This document shows, piece after piece, positions 50,887 to 62,211 of a stretch of DNA of 64,000 bases. Numbering within the stretch: the first letter of the stretch is position 1; each line of letters begins with the position of its first letter. The notes beneath the pieces are model-generated. The model had not been told where the DNA came from. It saw only the letters and a list, made by a program, of their open reading frames with translations, and searched no databases. The position numbers and the translations under genes are program-made. Where the stretch lies: contig JANQRX010000005.1 of the NCBI GenBank assembly GCA_028284325.1, positions 124,001 through 188,000 on the forward strand. The letters are read 5' to 3'. Origin of the DNA: Bauldia sp. (GTDB taxonomy: Bacteria > Pseudomonadota > Alphaproteobacteria > Rhizobiales > Kaistiaceae).

Positions 50887-51401
50887 TGAGCGACACGTCA
50901 CCGGCCTTGCGCGCGGTCGTTGCCCTCGGCGTCACGGCGGTTCTCACCGCCGGCCTGTTCCTCTGGGATCCGGTTGAACTGTCGCTGTGGTTCAAGGCAC
51001 TCCACGTCGTGGCCGTGATCGCGTGGATGGCCGGCATGCTCTATCTGCCGCGACTGTTCGTCTATCACGCCGTAGCCGAGAAGGGCTCGGTGCAGTCGGA
51101 GACCTTCAAGGTCATGGAGCGCCGGCTGCTGCGGGCGATCATGAACCCTTCGATGATCGTGTCGTGGGCGGTCGGGTTGTGGCTCGCCTGGTCGGGCGAC
51201 TTCTTCTCCGACGGGTGGTTGCACGGCAAGCTGGCGCTGGTCCTGCTTCTGTCGGCCATGCACGGGTGGATGGCGCGGCAGGTGCGCTACTTCGCCGACG
51301 ACAGGAACGAGCATCCGCAGCGCCACTTCCGCATCGTCAACGAAATCCCGACCGTGCTGATGATCGGCATCGTCATCCTGGTGATCGTCAAACCCTTCTG
51401 A
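50883..51401 (+). CDS. hemJ: Protoporphyrinogen oxidase HemJ
   Basis: HemJ is the membrane protoporphyrinogen IX oxidase found in bacteria lacking HemG and HemY. The 172-residue protein has four to five transmembrane segments. The first core helix carries the essential histidine in LWFKALHVVAVIAWMAGMLYLPRLFVYH, and the lysine-containing segment LHGKLALVLLLSAMHGW is also conserved. The start is a GTG overlapping the hemE stop (an ATG follows as the second codon). The hemE-hemJ-rho order is standard in alphaproteobacteria. Confidence 0.94.
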   Translation: MMSDTSPALRAVVALGVTAVLTAGLFLWDPVELSLWFKALHVVAVIAWMAGMLYLPRLFVYHAVAEKGSVQSETFKVMERRLLRAIMNPSMIVSWAVGLWLAWSGDFFSDGWLHGKLALVLLLSAMHGWMARQVRYFADDRNEHPQRHFRIVNEIPTVLMIGIVILVIVKPF

Positions 51402-51420
51402 ACGACCACTTGCGGCCGGA

Positions 51421-51444
51421 CCGCGGAATGACTATGTTCCGCGG
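51421..51444 (+). promoter_or_regulatory. Hairpin CCGCGGAA-N8-TTCCGCGG ahead of rho
   Basis: A perfect 8-base inverted repeat with an 8-base loop lies 19 bases after the hemJ stop and 123 bases before the rho start. It could end the hemE-hemJ transcript without a U-run, or be part of a rho leader involved in autoregulation. The sequence alone does not decide. Confidence 0.45.
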
Positions 51445-51567
51445 CAACTGTCAGGCAGCAGATCGGCGCTGCACACGCGGGCGCCACAATGAGCGATACC
51501 CCCTGTCGCCGCGCATTCTGCCCAATCAGATTTCTAGCAATTCATCCCACCGACGAGTTTCGCATCC

Positions 51568-52833
<1,266 letters not shown>

Positions 52834-52845
52834 CCGCTGCTGCGA

Positions 52846-54855
52846 TCAGGTAGCGATCTGCGCGGCAAGTTCGTCGGCGCCGGTCACCGGTAGCGAACAG
52901 ACCGTGCCGCGGCAGACATAGGCCGTGGGTCGTCCATCCTCCATCGTCTTGCCGTGCGCCGGATGTCCCTCGGGGATTGGCCGCGACGGGTCGTGCAGGG
53001 ACACCACCAGATTGGGCGTCCAGACCCGCCTGACGGCATCGAGGAGCGCGCCGGCGTCATCCGCCGTGGGTGCGACGATCGCGACGTCGACGGCGCCGAG
53101 GCGCAGGTCAAGGGCGTTCAGGTAGCTGGCGGAGGCGAACAGGTTGGTCGCGACCAGCGCGGCGGCGTCCTCCAGGATCGCATCGGCATCGGCGCGGTAG
53201 GTGTCGCGACCCGTCAGGCGCCAGAGGCGGATGAGATTGGCCGCCATGGTGCCGGAGGCGGACGGGGTGGCGTCGTCGCGGTCGGAACGGGGGCGGACGA
53301 TCAGGTCGTCGGCATCGTCGGCCGGGAGGAAATACAGCGCACCGCCGGCCTCACGGTGATGGCGATCGAGGGTCGCGGGCCACGCTTCGGCATCGGCCAG
53401 ATAGGCCGGATCGAAGGTCGCCGTGTGGAGATCGAGCGCGGCCTTGATCATAAAGGCGTAGTCGGTGGCGAGGCCGGGAAAGACGACACGCTCGCCGCGA
53501 CGAGCGTGGGCGAAGCGATCCTCGCGCATCAGGTTGCGGCGAACGGCGGCGTAGACGTCGGCGGCGAGCTCCGTCCAGTCGGGCCGGCCGAAACGGAAGC
53601 CGGCAAGCGCGATCGCGGCGATGGCGAGGCCGTTCCAGTCGGCGAGGATCTTGTCGTCCTTGGCGGGTGCGATGCGGATGGTGCGCTCTGCGAGCAGCGC
53701 AGCGCGCGCTTCGGCGAGCGTGGCTTCATCTTTGGCGGGCAGCGGTTCTGACGACCGCAGGCGGTTGGGGATCGAGCGACCCTCGAAGTTCCCGGCCGGC
53801 GTGATGTCGTAGGTGGAGAGGACAAGGTCGGCGGCCGGAGCGTCGAGAACCGCCCTCACCTCCTCCGGCGTCCAGACGTAGTACTTGCCCTCCACGCCCT
53901 CGGAATCAGCGTCGAGGCTCGACGCGAAGCCTGAGCCCGGCTCACGCATGTCGCGGACGAGCCAGTCGATGGTCGCCTCGATGCGGTCACGGTAGAGCGG
54001 CGCGTGCGCGCCGTCGGCAGCAGCCGTGAGCAGCGCGATGAGTTGGCCGTTGTCGTAGAGCATCTTCTCGAAGTGCGGCACCAGCCACTCGGCATCGACC
54101 GAGTAACGGGCGAAGCCGCCGCCGATATGGTCGTAGATACCGCCTTGGCAGATGGCCGAGAGCGTTGTGTGGATGGCGGCGGTGAAGCGATCGGTGCCGG
54201 TGCGGAGACCGGTCCGCCACAGGCATTCGAACAGGCCCGTCTGCGGGAACTTGGGCGCGCCCTGGGTGCCGCCGCGTTCGAGGTCCATGAGGCCGAGCAA
54301 CTGGTCGGCGGCCTTGTCGAGAAGCTCGCGATCGAGGGTGAGGTCGGTGGCCGGCGGCTGCACCTTGAGATGACGGATGAGCGGCTCGGTTGCCGAAGCG
54401 ATCTTGTGGCGCTCGTCGCGATAGACCCGGGCGATCTCGTTGAGGACGCGGGGGAAGCCCGGACGGCCGTAGCGATCTTCGGGGGGAAAGTAGGTGCCGC
54501 CCCAGAACGGCTCGGCGTCGGGGGTCAGGAACATGGTCAGCGGCCAGCCGCCCTGCTCGCCCAGCGCATGGAGGGCGGCCATGTAGATCTGGTCGATCTC
54601 GGGGCGTTCCTCGCGGTCGACCTTGATGTTCACGAAAAGCTCGTTCATCAACGCGGCTATCGCGTCGTCCTCGAAGCTCTCATGGGCCATGACGTGGCAC
54701 CAGTGACAGGCGGCGTAGCCGATTGAGAGAAGGACGGGCCGATCCGTGCGTTGCGCCTCGGCGAAGGCGTCCGGGCCCCAGGGCCACCAGGCGACAGGAT
54801 TGTCGCGATGCTGCAGGAGATAGGGGCTGGCTTCGTCGGTGAGGCGGTTGGACAC
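52846..54855 (-). CDS. DUF255/YyaL thioredoxin-domain protein
   Basis: A 669-residue protein of the YyaL (spermatogenesis-associated protein 20-like) family. The N-terminal thioredoxin-fold domain contains [18 protein letters not shown], with the C-x-x-C-H-V-M motif. The rest is a six-hairpin glycosidase-like helical domain ([45 protein letters not shown]). Its reaction is unknown. I chose the GTG at 54855, preceded by CGGAG, because the product then begins [15 protein letters not shown] as in the family; the frame runs on to 55047 into mnmE. It is divergent from mnmE with only 37 bases between starts. Confidence 0.9.
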   Translation of the reverse strand: MSNRLTDEASPYLLQHRDNPVAWWPWGPDAFAEAQRTDRPVLLSIGYAACHWCHVMAHESFEDDAIAALMNELFVNIKVDREERPEIDQIYMAALHALGEQGGWPLTMFLTPDAEPFWGGTYFPPEDRYGRPGFPRVLNEIARVYRDERHKIASATEPLIRHLKVQPPATDLTLDRELLDKAADQLLGLMDLERGGTQGAPKFPQTGLFECLWRTGLRTGTDRFTAAIHTTLSAICQGGIYDHIGGGFARYSVDAEWLVPHFEKMLYDNGQLIALLTAAADGAHAPLYRDRIEATIDWLVRDMREPGSGFASSLDADSEGVEGKYYVWTPEEVRAVLDAPAADLVLSTYDITPAGNFEGRSIPNRLRSSEPLPAKDEATLAEARAALLAERTIRIAPAKDDKILADWNGLAIAAIALAGFRFGRPDWTELAADVYAAVRRNLMREDRFAHARRGERVVFPGLATDYAFMIKAALDLHTATFDPAYLADAEAWPATLDRHHREAGGALYFLPADDADDLIVRPRSDRDDATPSASGTMAANLIRLWRLTGRDTYRADADAILEDAAALVATNLFASASYLNALDLRLGAVDVAIVAPTADDAGALLDAVRRVWTPNLVVSLHDPSRPIPEGHPAHGKTMEDGRPTAYVCRGTVCSLPVTGADELAAQIAT

Positions 54856-54892
54856 GGGAAGAACTCCGGGAGAGACCAGGCAGGGTAGCGCG

Positions 54893-56239
54893 GTGGCGGC
54901 CAAGGTCCAGAACGGCCACGACGAAACGATCTTTGCGCTGTCGAGCGGTGGCGTGCCAGCGGGCATTGCGGTTGTCCGCGTATCGGGTCCGGGCGTTCGA
55001 TTCGGACTCGATACGATGCTTGGAAACCTTCCGGAATCGCGACGCATGACGCTGCGGCCGGTGCGGTCTGCGGCGGGCGACGTCCTCGACCGCTGCCTGG
55101 TGGTGTTCTTCGACGGGGCGCACAGCTACAGCGGCGAGGATACGCTGGAACTGCACCTGCACGGCGGGCCGGCGGTGGTCACCGCGGTGCTGGACGATCT
55201 GGCGCAACGGTCCGGTTTCCGGGCGGCGGAGGCTGGCGAGTTCACCCGGCGGGCGATGGAGAACGGCCGGCTGGACCTCACCGAAGTGGAGGGTCTGGCT
55301 GACCTGATCCAGGCCGAAACCGAGGCGCAGCGTCGGTTGGCGTTGCGCCAAGCGGAGGGATTCGCATCCGGAACGTTTTTGCGCTGGCGGGACGAACTGA
55401 TCCGGGCGCGGGCGTATGTGGAGGCCGATATCGACTTCGCCGACGAAGACGACGTCGCCGCGGACGTAAGTGATCGGATTTGGGACAGTCTGGCCCGGCT
55501 GCGGCAGGACTTTGTTAACCATATCTCGTCGCAGGCGGCGGAGCGGCTAAGGAACGGGCTCGAGTTCGTGATCCTGGGGCCGCCCAATGCGGGCAAGTCG
55601 ACCCTGATCAACGTCCTGGCGCGGCGGGAGGCGGCGATCGTCACCGATGTGCCCGGCACCACCCGCGATCTCGTGGAGGTCCGCATGGATCTGGGCGGCG
55701 TTCCGGTGACGCTGATCGATACCGCGGGCCTGCGCGAAGCGAGTGGTGATGTCATCGAAGAGGAAGGCATGCGGCGGGCCCGCGCCCGGGCGTCGGCCGC
55801 CGACCTCACGATCGCCGTCGTTCCGATGGTCGACGTAGACGAAGAATCCGGCGTCGCCGAGGCCGATGTGACCGTGGGCAGCAAGGCCGACCTTCTCGAT
55901 TCGGAGGCGCAACGGCACTTGGACTCCAAGGGTTTTGACCTGATGGTCTCGGCACTCACAGGCGACGGCATGGATCGGCTGGAATCGATGCTCGCCAACA
56001 AAGCGCGGGCGATGGCGCACGATACCGGGACGGCGATCGTCACCCGGGAACGACATCGCGCGATCCTGCGAGAGGCCGAAGTGGCGCTCGGCGAAGCCCT
56101 TGACCGGCCGGAGGATGCGATCGAGATCAGGGCCGAGGCGCTGCGGCGGGCGGCGGATGCGCTGGGCCGGGCGACCGGGGCGGCGGCGGTTGACGATCTG
56201 CTGGATGTGATATTCAGAGACTTCTGCATCGGCAAGTGA
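54893..56239 (+). CDS. mnmE: tRNA uridine-5-carboxymethylaminomethyl GTPase MnmE
   Basis: MnmE works with MnmG to modify wobble uridine 34 of several tRNAs. From the GTG at 54893 the protein has 448 residues and starts shortly before [10 protein letters not shown], as in relatives; the frame opens at 54839. The GTPase has P-loop GPPNAGKS (229-236), DVPGTTRD and DTAG. The fourth GTPase motif reads SKAD in place of NKxD. The C-terminus ends CIGK, the conserved catalytic C-x-G-K. mnmG follows after a parS site. Confidence 0.95.
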   Translation: MAAKVQNGHDETIFALSSGGVPAGIAVVRVSGPGVRFGLDTMLGNLPESRRMTLRPVRSAAGDVLDRCLVVFFDGAHSYSGEDTLELHLHGGPAVVTAVLDDLAQRSGFRAAEAGEFTRRAMENGRLDLTEVEGLADLIQAETEAQRRLALRQAEGFASGTFLRWRDELIRARAYVEADIDFADEDDVAADVSDRIWDSLARLRQDFVNHISSQAAERLRNGLEFVILGPPNAGKSTLINVLARREAAIVTDVPGTTRDLVEVRMDLGGVPVTLIDTAGLREASGDVIEEEGMRRARARASAADLTIAVVPMVDVDEESGVAEADVTVGSKADLLDSEAQRHLDSKGFDLMVSALTGDGMDRLESMLANKARAMAHDTGTAIVTRERHRAILREAEVALGEALDRPEDAIEIRAEALRRAADALGRATGAAAVDDLLDVIFRDFCIGK

Positions 56240-56244
56240 AGGCG

Positions 56245-56260
56245 TGTTTCACGTGAAACA
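56245..56260. other. parS centromere site, perfect
   Basis: The 16-base palindrome TGTTTCACGTGAAACA matches the bacterial parS consensus at every position. It lies in the 33-base gap between mnmE and mnmG, about 3.4 kb from parB and about 6.4 kb from the proposed origin. ParB would load here and spread. Confidence 0.93.
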
Positions 56261-56272
56261 TCGATCGATTCG

Positions 56273-58144
56273 GTGACGAAAAGATTCGACGTCATCGTCA
56301 TCGGCGGCGGGCATGCCGGCGTCGAGGTCGCCTGCGCGGCCGCTCGCTTTGGCGCACGCACCGCTCTGGTGACGCTGCGGACCGACGCGATCGGGGTGAT
56401 GTCGTGCAATCCGGCGATCGGCGGTCTCGGCAAGGGCCATCTCGTGCGCGAAGTGGATGCGCTCGACGGCGTGATGGGCCGGGCGGCGGATGCGGCCGGG
56501 ATCCAGTTCCGGATGCTCAACCGGCGCAAGGGACCGGCGGTGCGCGGCCCGCGGGCGCAAGCCGACCGTAAGCTCTACCAGTCGGCGATCCTGGCCGCCG
56601 TCCATGATCAGGCCGGGCTGGAGATCGTCGAGGCCGAAGCCGCGGACCTGACGGCGGATGCCGGCGGTGTGACCGGCGTCGTTCTTGGTAATGGAGAGAC
56701 GATCGGCGCGGGCGCGGTGGTCATCACCACCGGCACGTTTCTGCGCGGGGTGATCCATGTGGGTGACCGGCAGACGCCGGCAGGGCGGGCCGGCGAGGCG
56801 CCGGCGGTGAGCCTGGCCCACGCGATCGACCGCGCGGGCTTCCGGATGGCGCGCCTCAAGACCGGGACCCCTCCCCGGCTCGACGGCACGACCATCGACT
56901 GGACCCGATGCCAGGCGCAGCCCGGCGACCAGCCGCCGGTGCCGTTCTCCACCCTGACCGACGCCATCCGCACACCGCAGGTCGATTGTTTCATCACCAG
57001 AACGAACCGCCGCACCCATGAGATCATCGCCGACAATGTCGGTCGCTCGGCGATGTTCAGCGGCGCGATCACCGGCACCGGGCCGCGTTACTGTCCGTCG
57101 GTCGAGGACAAGATCATCCGGTTTGCCGACCGCGACAGCCACCAGATTTTCCTCGAGCCGGAAGGCCTCGACACCGACACCGTCTATCCCAACGGGCTGT
57201 CGACGTCGCTGCCGGAGGACGTGCAGCAGGCCATGGTGCGGTCGATCGCGGGGCTTGAGAACGCCAAGATCGAGCGCTTCGGCTATGCCATCGAATACGA
57301 CCATGTCGATCCGCGGGAGCTGCGGCCGACGCTGGAGACGAAACGGTTGGGGCGGCTGTTCCTGGCCGGGCAGATCAACGGCACCACGGGGTATGAGGAA
57401 GCCGCGGCGCAGGGGCTGATCGCCGGCCTCAACGCAGCGCGCGTGGCCGGCGGACGGGATGCGGTGACCGTCCCGCGCAGCGGCGCCTATCTCGGTGTGC
57501 TGATCGACGATCTGGTGACGCGCGGGGTATCGGAGCCTTACCGGATGTTCACCTCGCGGGCCGAATACCGCCTGACGCTCAGGGCGGACAACGCGGACCA
57601 GCGGCTGACGTCGCGGGGGATCGAATGGGGGATCGTCGGGGCTGAAAGGGCGCGACAGTTCGCGGCCAAGGAGAAGGATCTGGCGGCGGCCCGTGCGGTT
57701 CTGGAGAGCGTGAATGTCACGCCGGACGAGGCGGCGCCCCACGGCCTGCGCCTCAACAAGGACGGGGTGCGGCGGTCGGGCTACGAACTCCTGTCCTACC
57801 CGGAGGTGGATTTCGCCCGTTTGCAGGCGGTCTGGCCCGAGCTTGGCGCGATCGCGCCGAAGATCGCCGAGCAGATCGAGATTGAGGCAAAGTACGCGGT
57901 CTATGTGGAGCGGCAGGCGGACGACATTGCGCGGGCGGCGCGGGACGAGGGCATTACGCTGCCCGACGATCTGCCGTTCGGCGACCTGCCGGGGCTCTCC
58001 AACGAGATCGTCGAGAAGCTCGCCGCGGCGCGGCCGACGACGCTGGGGCAGGCGTCGCGGATCTCCGGAATGACGCCGGCGGCGCTGTCGATCCTGGCGC
58101 TGGAGGTGCGGCGGCGGGAGCGGGCAGCCGAACGCCGGGCATGA
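56273..58144 (+). CDS. mnmG: tRNA uridine-5-carboxymethylaminomethylation enzyme MnmG (GidA)
   Basis: MnmG is the FAD enzyme partner of MnmE. The 623-residue protein has the FAD-binding [18 protein letters not shown] near the N-terminus, [23 protein letters not shown], the [11 protein letters not shown] region, and the C-terminal [34 protein letters not shown] that binds tRNA and MnmE. The start is a GTG at 56273. rsmG overlaps its stop by 4 bases (ATGA). Confidence 0.98.
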   Translation: MTKRFDVIVIGGGHAGVEVACAAARFGARTALVTLRTDAIGVMSCNPAIGGLGKGHLVREVDALDGVMGRAADAAGIQFRMLNRRKGPAVRGPRAQADRKLYQSAILAAVHDQAGLEIVEAEAADLTADAGGVTGVVLGNGETIGAGAVVITTGTFLRGVIHVGDRQTPAGRAGEAPAVSLAHAIDRAGFRMARLKTGTPPRLDGTTIDWTRCQAQPGDQPPVPFSTLTDAIRTPQVDCFITRTNRRTHEIIADNVGRSAMFSGAITGTGPRYCPSVEDKIIRFADRDSHQIFLEPEGLDTDTVYPNGLSTSLPEDVQQAMVRSIAGLENAKIERFGYAIEYDHVDPRELRPTLETKRLGRLFLAGQINGTTGYEEAAAQGLIAGLNAARVAGGRDAVTVPRSGAYLGVLIDDLVTRGVSEPYRMFTSRAEYRLTLRADNADQRLTSRGIEWGIVGAERARQFAAKEKDLAAARAVLESVNVTPDEAAPHGLRLNKDGVRRSGYELLSYPEVDFARLQAVWPELGAIAPKIAEQIEIEAKYAVYVERQADDIARAARDEGITLPDDLPFGDLPGLSNEIVEKLAAARPTTLGQASRISGMTPAALSILALEVRRRERAAERRA

Positions 58145-58794
58145 GCGTGTTGGCGTCGGGTGCGCTCGCTGGCGTTTCACGTGAAACGCATGCACGCCTG
58201 ACCACCTTCGCCGATCTCGTCGTCAAATGGCAGGTGGCGCAGAACCTCGTCGCCGGCGGCACGCTGGAGGCGATCTGGGAGCGCCACATCGCCGACAGTG
58301 CCCAGCTCGTCGACCTGTTTCCGGACACGCGGCGCTGGGTCGATCTCGGCAGCGGTGGCGGCTTCCCCGGGCTGGTGGTGGCGATCTTCATGGCCGACGT
58401 CGAAGGCGGTCATGTCGATCTGGTCGAAAGCAACCGGCGCAAATGCGCGTTCCTGCGAACCGCGATCCGCGAAACCAGGGCCGCGGCGGATGTCCGCGAA
58501 GGACGGATTGAACAGGAGCTCGCAACGATTCAGGATGGGGTCGAACGAATCACCGCGCGGGCCGTGGCGCCGCTGCCCCGCCTGCTGGAGCTGGCGGAGC
58601 CTCTGACGCGGCGAAACGTTCCGGCTGCGTTCCATAAGGGTCAGGACTTTGTGGTGGAAATCGACGAAGCCTCTCAATCCTGGGAATTCGATCTGGTAGT
58701 GCATCAAAGCCGGACCGGCGAAGGCGTGATTCTCGACCTTCGCCAGATACGGCGCCGAACGCACAGCGACGCTCACAGCGGAGACCAACCATGA
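58141..58794 (+). CDS. rsmG: 16S rRNA (guanine 527-N7)-methyltransferase RsmG (GidB)
   Basis: RsmG methylates G527 of 16S rRNA; its loss gives low-level streptomycin resistance. The 217-residue protein has the SAM motif [17 protein letters not shown] near 72-88, and [19 protein letters not shown]. Codons 12-16 (V-S-R-E-T) coincide with a parS-like palindrome, so this stretch codes both for protein and for ParB binding. It overlaps mnmG and parA by 4 bases each. Confidence 0.97.
   Translation: MSVLASGALAGVSRETHARLTTFADLVVKWQVAQNLVAGGTLEAIWERHIADSAQLVDLFPDTRRWVDLGSGGGFPGLVVAIFMADVEGGHVDLVESNRRKCAFLRTAIRETRAAADVREGRIEQELATIQDGVERITARAVAPLPRLLELAEPLTRRNVPAAFHKGQDFVVEIDEASQSWEFDLVVHQSRTGEGVILDLRQIRRRTHSDAHSGDQP
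58173..58188. other. parS site inside rsmG (14 of 16 matches)
   Basis: CGTTTCACGTGAAACG differs from the parS consensus only in its outermost base pair and remains fully palindromic. It encodes the V-S-R-E-T residues near the RsmG N-terminus. It is 1.9 kb from the perfect site and 1.4 kb from parB. Confidence 0.85.
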
Positions 58795-59597
58795 CGTTGC
58801 CGGAGACCCCCAGGGTGCTGGCCCTTGCCAACCAGAAGGGCGGTGTCGGCAAGACCACGACGGCCATCAACCTGGGGACGGCGCTCGCCGCGATCGGCGA
58901 GGAGGTGCTGATCGTCGACCTCGACCCGCAGGGCAACGCCTCGACCGGGCTGGGGATCGACCGCCGCGACCGCACCATCTCGACCTACGACATCATGCTC
59001 GGCGAGGCAGGGCTGGCCGAGGCGGCCGTACCGACGGCCGTGCCGCGGGTGTCGGTGGCGCCGTCGACCCTTGATCTCCTCGGCGTGGAACTGGAGATCG
59101 CCAACGCCCCGGACCGTACGTTCCGACTCCGGAATGCTCTTGCGGACGTGACATCGAGTCGGTTCCGTAACTATTCGTATGTGCTGGTCGACTGCCCGCC
59201 CTCGCTCAATCTCCTGACCATCAACGCCATGGCCGCCGCACACTCCATCCTTGTGCCGCTGCAATGCGAGTTTTTCGCCCTTGAAGGGCTCAGCCAGCTC
59301 CTCCGCACCGTCGATCAGGTCAAGCAATCCCTCAACCCTGAGTTGAGTATCCACGGCATCGTACTGACCATGTTCGACAGCCGCAACAACCTCTCCAACC
59401 AGGTCGTCGCCGATGTGCGGGCGCATATGGGCGACGCCGTCTACCAGACCATCATCCCGCGCAACGTCCGGGTCTCGGAGGCGCCGTCCTACGGCAAGCC
59501 GGTGCTGCTCTACGATTTCAAGTGTTCCGGCAGCCAGGCCTATCTGAAGCTCGCGGCCGAGATCATCCAGCGTGAGCGCACGCTGAGGGCAGCCTGA
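58791..59597 (+). CDS. parA: Chromosome partitioning ATPase ParA
   Basis: ParA is the nucleoid-binding ATPase that moves ParB-parS complexes. The 268-residue protein has the deviant Walker A QKGGVGKTT (K16 and K21), IVDLDPQGNASTGLGI, and the LVDCPPSLNLLTINA Walker B region. The short N-terminus without a HTH marks a chromosomal (Soj-type) ParA. It overlaps rsmG by 4 bases and precedes parB by 20 bases. Confidence 0.98.
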   Translation: MTLPETPRVLALANQKGGVGKTTTAINLGTALAAIGEEVLIVDLDPQGNASTGLGIDRRDRTISTYDIMLGEAGLAEAAVPTAVPRVSVAPSTLDLLGVELEIANAPDRTFRLRNALADVTSSRFRNYSYVLVDCPPSLNLLTINAMAAAHSILVPLQCEFFALEGLSQLLRTVDQVKQSLNPELSIHGIVLTMFDSRNNLSNQVVADVRAHMGDAVYQTIIPRNVRVSEAPSYGKPVLLYDFKCSGSQAYLKLAAEIIQRERTLRAA

Positions 59598-59617
59598 CGA
59601 CGAAGCGAGGATCGAGC

Positions 59618-60478
59618 ATGACATCACAAGCAGCCGCCGGCAGCCGACTGGGACGGGGCCTCGCCGCCCTGATCGGCGACGTCGAGGAAGAATCCGGCGC
59701 CCCGCCCGCCACTGCCGAGCGCCAGGTGCCGATCGCCTTCGTCCGGGCCAATCCGCGCAATCCGCGCCGCGTCTTCGGCGACGACGATCTCGACGACCTG
59801 ACCGCGTCGATCCGCGAGAAGGGCGTGGTCCAGCCCCTGCTGGTGCGGCGGGTCGGCGACGACCGCAACGCCTACGAGATCATCGCCGGCGAGCGTCGCT
59901 GGCGCGCGGCGCAGCGTGCCGGCCTGCACGAGGTGCCAGTGGTCGTGCGCGACGTGGACGACCGCGAGGCGCTGGAACTGGCGCTGATCGAGAATGTGCA
60001 GCGCGCCGATCTCAATCCGCTGGAGGAGGCGGCCGGTTACCGGCAGCTCATCGCCGAGCACGACTACAGCCAGGCGCAACTCGCCGAGGTCATCGGCAAG
60101 AGCCGTCCGCATATCTCCAACACGCTGCGGCTTCTCAAGCTGCCCGACGAGGTGCGCCGGCTGGTGGCGTCCGGTGACCTCACCGCCGGTCATGCCCGGG
60201 CGCTGGTGAACCACGAGAACCCGGTCGCCGCCGCGCGGCGCATCGTCGAGACCGGCCTCTCGGTGCGCGACGCGGAGGCGATCGAGACGGGCACCGGCAA
60301 GGCGCGGCGGGTCAAGCCGCCCAAGGACGCGGACACCGCGGCGCTGGAGAAGAGCCTTGGCGATGCGCTCGGCCTGGCGGTGACGGTCGACCACGGCGCC
60401 GCGGGCGGGTCGGTGCGCATCCGCTACAAGACGCTGGAGCAGCTCGACGAGATCGCACGCCGTTTGAGGTCGAATTAG
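59618..60478 (+). CDS. parB: Chromosome partitioning protein ParB
   Basis: ParB is the CTPase that clamps onto parS and spreads along DNA. The 286-residue protein has an N-terminal GSRLGRGLAALIGD that contacts ParA, the C-box NAYEIIAGERRWRAAQRAGL (with the GERRWRA residues for CTP), the IENVQRADLNPLEEA segment, a helix-turn-helix (YSQAQLAEVIGKSRPHISNTLRLL) and a C-terminal dimerisation domain. A 14-base palindrome, ATTAGCCGGCTAAT at 60474-60487, spans the stop codon. Confidence 0.98.
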   Translation: MTSQAAAGSRLGRGLAALIGDVEEESGAPPATAERQVPIAFVRANPRNPRRVFGDDDLDDLTASIREKGVVQPLLVRRVGDDRNAYEIIAGERRWRAAQRAGLHEVPVVVRDVDDREALELALIENVQRADLNPLEEAAGYRQLIAEHDYSQAQLAEVIGKSRPHISNTLRLLKLPDEVRRLVASGDLTAGHARALVNHENPVAAARRIVETGLSVRDAEAIETGTGKARRVKPPKDADTAALEKSLGDALGLAVTVDHGAAGGSVRIRYKTLEQLDEIARRLRSN

Positions 60479-60558
60479 CCGGCTAATCTTATTCATCCGG
60501 TGCCGACGACGCCGTCACGGGGATCAGGTACCGTGCGGTCAAGGAGGAGCGCGCGCCC

Positions 60559-61152
60559 ATGGAGAGCCTGTTCGGCTTTGCGCTGGCCGGCTTCGCGCTG
60601 GTTGGCAGTCCCGGCCCTGCGACCCTCAGCCTGGCGGCGACGGGCGCGGCCTTCGGCTTTCGCAGCGGCGTGGCCTACTTCGCCGGCATCTGGGTCGGCA
60701 TGATCCTCGTCATGGCGCTGACGGCGAGCGGCGTGACCGGTCTTCTCCTCGCGCTACCCGGGGCGGCGCCGGTGGTGACGGTGCTCGCCGTCGGCTACAT
60801 CGCCTATCTCGCCTACCGGATTGCGACGGCGCCGCCGATCGGCAACGACGCCGGCGAGCGGGCGAGCCCGTCCTTCGGCGGCGGTGTCTTCCTGGCGCTG
60901 GTCAACCCCAAGGCCTATGCGGCGATGGCGGCGCTGTTCTCAGGCTTCGTGCTGATCGAGGCCCGTCCCGCGCTCGACGGGCTGGCCAAGGCGGCGGTGC
61001 TGCTGACGCTCATCCTCGCGGTCAACAGTTGCTGGCTGTTCGCCGGCTCGGCCCTGACGCGCATGTTCCGCGATCCACGCGCCAGCCGGATCGTCAATGT
61101 CGCGTTCGCCGTCGTGCTGGTGGCGTCGGTCGCGTTTGCGGTCCTGCTGTAA
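60559..61152 (+). CDS. LysE-family transporter
   Basis: A 197-residue inner-membrane protein with about six transmembrane segments. The N-terminal FALVGSPGPATLSLAATGAAFGFRSG is the LysE/RhtB signature (S-P-G-P) and FLALVNPKAYAAMAAL the conserved mid-protein motif. The family exports amino acids such as lysine, threonine or homoserine lactones; the substrate is not predictable here. It is convergent with holA, 2 bases apart. Its ATG at 60559 follows AAGGAGGAG. Confidence 0.9.
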   Translation: MESLFGFALAGFALVGSPGPATLSLAATGAAFGFRSGVAYFAGIWVGMILVMALTASGVTGLLLALPGAAPVVTVLAVGYIAYLAYRIATAPPIGNDAGERASPSFGGGVFLALVNPKAYAAMAALFSGFVLIEARPALDGLAKAAVLLTLILAVNSCWLFAGSALTRMFRDPRASRIVNVAFAVVLVASVAFAVLL

Positions 61153-61154
61153 GC

Positions 61155-62198
61155 TCAATTCTGGCGGCGCGCCGCACCGCCCGTCGCCACGGCAATCCGC
61201 AACAGCGCGCGCGCGATCACCGTATCGGCGATGGCGCCGTTCAGCCGGCTGTCGAGGACGGTCGCGTCGAGGATCGCCAGACCGCTTTCGAGCCGCGCCC
61301 TCGACCAGAGATCGAGCTGGCGGCGCACCTTACCGCGACGCTGATAGAAGATCGGGGGACGGGCGCGTGCGATGGCGTCGTCCGCCGAGGCGCCGGCATC
61401 GCAGGCGGCGCGCGTACGGTGGAGGAAGTTGAAGTGCCGCTGCGCGGCGGTCGCGACCACGACGCCCGGGGTGCCGGAGGCGACGAGGCGACGGTAATCG
61501 CGGTCCATGGCGTCGACGTTGCCGAGCGCCATGGCGTCGACGATAGCGTCGATCGCGAAGGCCGCGGTATCACCGACCACCGCCTGGACGTGGGCAATCT
61601 CGACCTTACCGCCGTCGCCGGTGCTGGCGAACAGCGCGAGCTTCTCCAGCTCGCTGCGGTTGATCCGGCGATCGTCGCCGAGGAGGGAGCGCAGGAGGTC
61701 CCGCGCGTCGTCGTCGATGGCAAGCCCGGCACGTTGCATCTCCTCGTCGATCACACGGTCGAGCTGACGGCCGGCGTCGGGGTAGCAGGCGATCGCCGCC
61801 GCCGCCGGATGCTTCTCGCACAGGCCCCGCAGGCCGGTTCCGCGGCGCAGTTCACCTGCGGCCAGCACTACCCAGGCGGCGTCCGGCGGGTGGTCGAGAA
61901 GGGCGGCGACCTGCTTGTGGATCGGCCGGTTGCCTTCGACGCTGACGATGACGAGGCGATCGCCGCCGAACATGGCGAGCGCGTTGGCCTCGTCGGCGAG
62001 GCGCGCCGGATCGGCGGCGACGGCGGCGGAGTCGAGCCGCACGACGTTGAGCGGCTCGTCGCCGGCTACCGCGCGCGTCATGGCCCCGGCGCGCTCGGCG
62101 ATCAGGCCGCCGTCCGACCCATACAGCAGAACGACGCGGTAACGGGGATCCGGTCGGGACAGGAAGCGGTCGGCGTCGTCAGCCTTGAGCTGGACCAA
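61155..62198 (-). CDS. holA: DNA polymerase III delta subunit
   Basis: HolA opens the beta sliding clamp within the clamp loader. The 347-residue protein has the N-terminal VVLLYGSDGGLIAERAGAM, a degenerate AAA+ fold without a functional P-loop as usual for delta, and RRINRSELEKLALFA and FAIDAIVDAMALGN in the lid and collar region. The order leuS-lptE-holA, here read leftward, is a strongly conserved unit that supports this otherwise diverged protein. Confidence 0.93.
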   Translation of the reverse strand: MVQLKADDADRFLSRPDPRYRVVLLYGSDGGLIAERAGAMTRAVAGDEPLNVVRLDSAAVAADPARLADEANALAMFGGDRLVIVSVEGNRPIHKQVAALLDHPPDAAWVVLAAGELRRGTGLRGLCEKHPAAAAIACYPDAGRQLDRVIDEEMQRAGLAIDDDARDLLRSLLGDDRRINRSELEKLALFASTGDGGKVEIAHVQAVVGDTAAFAIDAIVDAMALGNVDAMDRDYRRLVASGTPGVVVATAAQRHFNFLHRTRAACDAGASADDAIARARPPIFYQRRGKVRRQLDLWSRARLESGLAILDATVLDSRLNGAIADTVIARALLRIAVATGGAARRQN

Positions 62199-62211
62199 GG
62201 GTCGCGCGCCG

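Noticed and set aside
56249-58195. A 648-residue minus-strand open frame opposite mnmG, beginning in the parS site.
   Set aside because: It is an antisense shadow rich in Arg, Pro, His and Gly; mnmG on the plus strand has full family motifs.
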